Origin: Adlercreutzia rubneri
GTDB lineage: Bacteria > Actinomycetota > Coriobacteriia > Coriobacteriales > Eggerthellaceae
DNA length: 64,000 nucleotides
Assembly: GCF_009755265.1 (NCBI RefSeq)
Contig: NZ_WPOO01000010.1
Span: 1-64,000 of the forward strand
Direction of reading: 5' to 3'
Position 1 is the first letter of the stretch, and each line of letters opens with the position of its first letter. Shown here piece after piece: positions 62,430 to 64,000 of this stretch. The position numbers and the translations under genes were made by a program. The notes under the pieces are model-generated. The model saw only the letters and a list, made by a program, of their open reading frames with translations, did no database searches and was not told where the DNA came from.

Positions 62430-63251
62430 GTGATTATGCCCCAGGCGAGCACCTATGTGAGAATTCCCGACGACGCGGCTTTTCGCGGCGAGACCGGGCC
62501 ACTTCCCGCCGGGGTGCGCCGCGTGACCCCCGACGCCTTGGGCGCCATCCGACTCATGGACGGGCCGATTGCGCGCAACGCCGAGGGAAAAGTCCAGGTG
62601 GCGGCCTTCGATTTCGACGGCACGTGCATCCAGGGCAACTCGCCGGTCATGCTCGTCCGCTACCTGGTGCGCCGGCGCATGCTGTCACCCTCGGTGGTGG
62701 CCCGCATTCTCAGTTGGGCCTTCGCCTACAAGACGCGCCTGCCCCAGAACGAGGCCTGGGTGCGGGGGCTAGTGTTCCGCGCGTTCGCGGGGCGGCCGGT
62801 CGCGGAGGTGAACGGGTTTCTGCGCGACTTCTACGACCAGGTCATCGACCGGCGTTTCCGCGCCGATGCCGAGGCCGAGATGGCGGCCCACGAGGCGGCG
62901 GGGCATGCCGTGGTGTGCGTGTCGGCCACCTTCGAGCCCATCATCGCCGCGGCCATGGAGCGCCGCCCCATCCAGTACGCCATCGCCACGCGCATGAGGG
63001 TCGACTTCCAGGGCAACTATACCGACGAGGTGGAGGGCGAGCCCATCGAGGGCCCCGAGAAGGTGGTGGTGCTCCGTCGCCTGTGCGACGAGCTGTTCGG
63101 CGCGGACGGCTGGGAGCTCGCCTGGGCCTACGGCGACCATCATTCCGATAGGGCCATGCTGGCCGCTGCGAAGAGCGCCTACGCGGTCACGCCGGATCGG
63201 CCCCTTACGCGCACGGCCAACGCCCAGGGCTACGATATCTTGGAATGGTAG
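62430..63251 (+). CDS. HAD-IB family phosphatase (SerB-like)
   Basis: Haloacid-dehalogenase hydrolase of 273 residues. Motif I is AAFDFDGTCIQGNSP with the Asp nucleophile, motif II is CVSATFEPI, motif III is the Lys in GPEKVVVL and motif IV is AYGDHHSDRAML. Members hydrolyse phosphoserine or lipid phosphates. The helical cap insert (LVRYLVRRRMLSPSVVARIL) fits the HAD-IB group. GTG 62430 has GGAGG eight bases upstream; an in-frame TTG at 62394 would add 12 residues. A TATCATAGGCG box at 62374 may be its -10. The PF cap does not reveal the substrate. Confidence 0.85.
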   Translation: MIMPQASTYVRIPDDAAFRGETGPLPAGVRRVTPDALGAIRLMDGPIARNAEGKVQVAAFDFDGTCIQGNSPVMLVRYLVRRRMLSPSVVARILSWAFAYKTRLPQNEAWVRGLVFRAFAGRPVAEVNGFLRDFYDQVIDRRFRADAEAEMAAHEAAGHAVVCVSATFEPIIAAAMERRPIQYAIATRMRVDFQGNYTDEVEGEPIEGPEKVVVLRRLCDELFGADGWELAWAYGDHHSDRAMLAAAKSAYAVTPDRPLTRTANAQGYDILEW

Positions 63252-63467
63252 GGCGCGCGAGGATAGTTGCGAAGCGGCGATGGCGGCGATCGCGCGGCGG
63301 CAGCGGCGATGGTGCGCGGTAGCGGGGCGCAATGGTGGCGCGGCGGCCGATAAATTTTCTCCCGCGAAATACGAAAATACTCTTGGCAATCGTACTTATG
63401 TACGATAAAATGGCGGCAGAACACGATCGGGGCCCTGAAAGCCCCCAGCATTTGAGAGGTAACGGCC
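63252..63467. other. Low-complexity GC-rich spacer before a regulated promoter
   Basis: 63252-63350 is a degenerate GCGGCGATGG-type simple sequence. The part after 63380 holds the promoter/operator described separately. No gene is present. Confidence 0.6.
63384..63411 (+). promoter_or_regulatory. Promoter with a palindromic operator between -35 and -10
   Basis: TTGGCA (63384-63389), 16 bases, TAAAAT (63406-63411). The palindrome ATCGTAC-ttat-GTACGAT (63389-63406) fills the spacer exactly, so a bound dimer would block RNA polymerase. The core CGTAC-N4-GTACG resembles a LexA-type (Cheo) box with one changed base per half, but other regulators are possible. Confidence 0.65.
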
Positions 63468-64000
63468 ATGTTAGAGAATATCAACACGTCCCCTAATTCC
63501 CGCGACGATGGCGCGGGCACTCCGGAAAACTACCTGTCTCGCGCAGTGGCCGCCTGCGAGGCCGGCGACGCGCGCCTCGGGCTCCATCTGTACCTGGCCG
63601 CCTTCGAGCAGGCCGCCGAGCAAAGCGACGCCCCCTCCGAGGACGCTATCATGGGTCTCAAGCAGGCATGGCGCGTGGCCTGCTCCACCAAGGAGCGCGC
63701 TCTGGCCGAGTACATTTTCGAGCGGCTCGAGCCCTACCTGTCCGATGACGAGGTGCAGGCCTGCGTGGAGCAGCTGCAGGTGCTCGCCATGGAGCGCCTC
63801 GAGGGCATCGGTCTTTCCGGCGATGATCTCATGGAAATGACGGAGGCCCTTTCCGGCGACTTCATGGAAATGGTGGGGCCGATGATGGCCGCCGCCGTTC
63901 ACGGCGAGGACGCGGCCATGGCCCAGGCCGAGGCGCTGGCAGCGCCGTCGGGGGCCGCTCCGGCGGGGGAGGAGGCCTCCCAGCCCGTCGATATCTTCTC
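63468..64000 (+). CDS. Unrecognised helical protein, cut by the window end
   Basis: The ATG at 63468 with GAGAGG upstream opens a frame that is still open at the window edge (about 177 residues seen). It is acidic and Ala-rich and begins MLENINTSPNSRDDG. A TPR-like stretch follows (ENYLSRAVAACEAGDARLGL, LYLAAFEQAAEQ, then LKQAWRVACSTKERALAEYI) and a Met-rich segment (DDLMEMTEALSGDFMEMVGP). The Ala/Pro/Glu linker at the edge suggests that another domain follows. The palindromic promoter upstream implies tight control. Function is unknown. Confidence 0.75.
   Translation, partial: MLENINTSPNSRDDGAGTPENYLSRAVAACEAGDARLGLHLYLAAFEQAAEQSDAPSEDAIMGLKQAWRVACSTKERALAEYIFERLEPYLSDDEVQACVEQLQVLAMERLEGIGLSGDDLMEMTEALSGDFMEMVGPMMAAAVHGEDAAMAQAEALAAPSGAAPAGEEASQPVDIF

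Overview
The window is a 64 kb piece of a high-GC Gram-positive chromosome. It most resembles the Coriobacteriia, family Eggerthellaceae (Eggerthella, Gordonibacter, Adlercreutzia and relatives). The basis is very GC-rich codon use, a twin-arginine molybdopterin reductase module, an LPxTG surface protein with SdrD-like B domains, pyruvate phosphate dikinase with its regulatory protein, two-subunit glycyl-tRNA synthetase and FtsEX. The family assignment is inference; no rRNA gene is present.

Layout. 1-679: possible end of an insertion sequence, then a 10-bp/80-bp minisatellite. 680-12000: housekeeping genes (secA, prfB, split transketolase, ftsEX, an S41-protease-like protein, RNase R). 12005-18101: a less GC-rich respiratory module with an NrfD-like membrane subunit, a GntR-type regulator, an SPFH protein, a Tat-exported molybdoenzyme and a four-cluster ferredoxin. 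18339-23485: an LEA-like small protein, a sodium symporter, ftsY and ffh. 23780-29121: a five-gene nickel/peptide-type ABC importer whose first ATPase has a His-rich N-terminus. 29245-36108: the rpsP-KH-rimM-trmD-lepB set, glyQS and the PPDK regulator. 36109-38820: a gene-poor, repeat-rich island with one AbiEi/DUF559-like orphan. 38829-41546: ppdK. 41573-44863: an apparently unannotated type I toxin-antitoxin locus, mtnA, and a ParA/ParB-like pair. 44915-56905: a 12-kb surface adhesin ORF that has lost its start. 57194-64000: azlCD, a heterodimeric ABC exporter, a HAD phosphatase and a partial helical protein.

Main observations. (1) A 30-residue hydrophobic peptide on the minus strand at 41738-41830 has an ideal Shine-Dalgarno inside a UUCG hairpin. 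A consensus TTGACA/TATAAT promoter fires a convergent RNA at its 3' end. This has the layout of a type I toxin-antitoxin locus. (2) Several families of palindromic elements are scattered here. One sits in frame inside trmD and another is translated as the C-terminal tails of AzlC and an ABC exporter, much like Rickettsia palindromic elements. Two families keep their fold through compensatory changes in the stems. (3) Key residues are altered in several proteins: the S41 nucleophile is Ala, RF2 has SPT instead of SPF, and ParA has lost the Walker A Thr. (4) FtsY carries its acidic domain and a basic amphipathic tip at the C-terminus. (5) Toxin-antitoxin, ParA and an RHH-like partner next to a decapitated adhesin suggest a plasmid-derived segment and a recombination breakpoint near 44864-44915.
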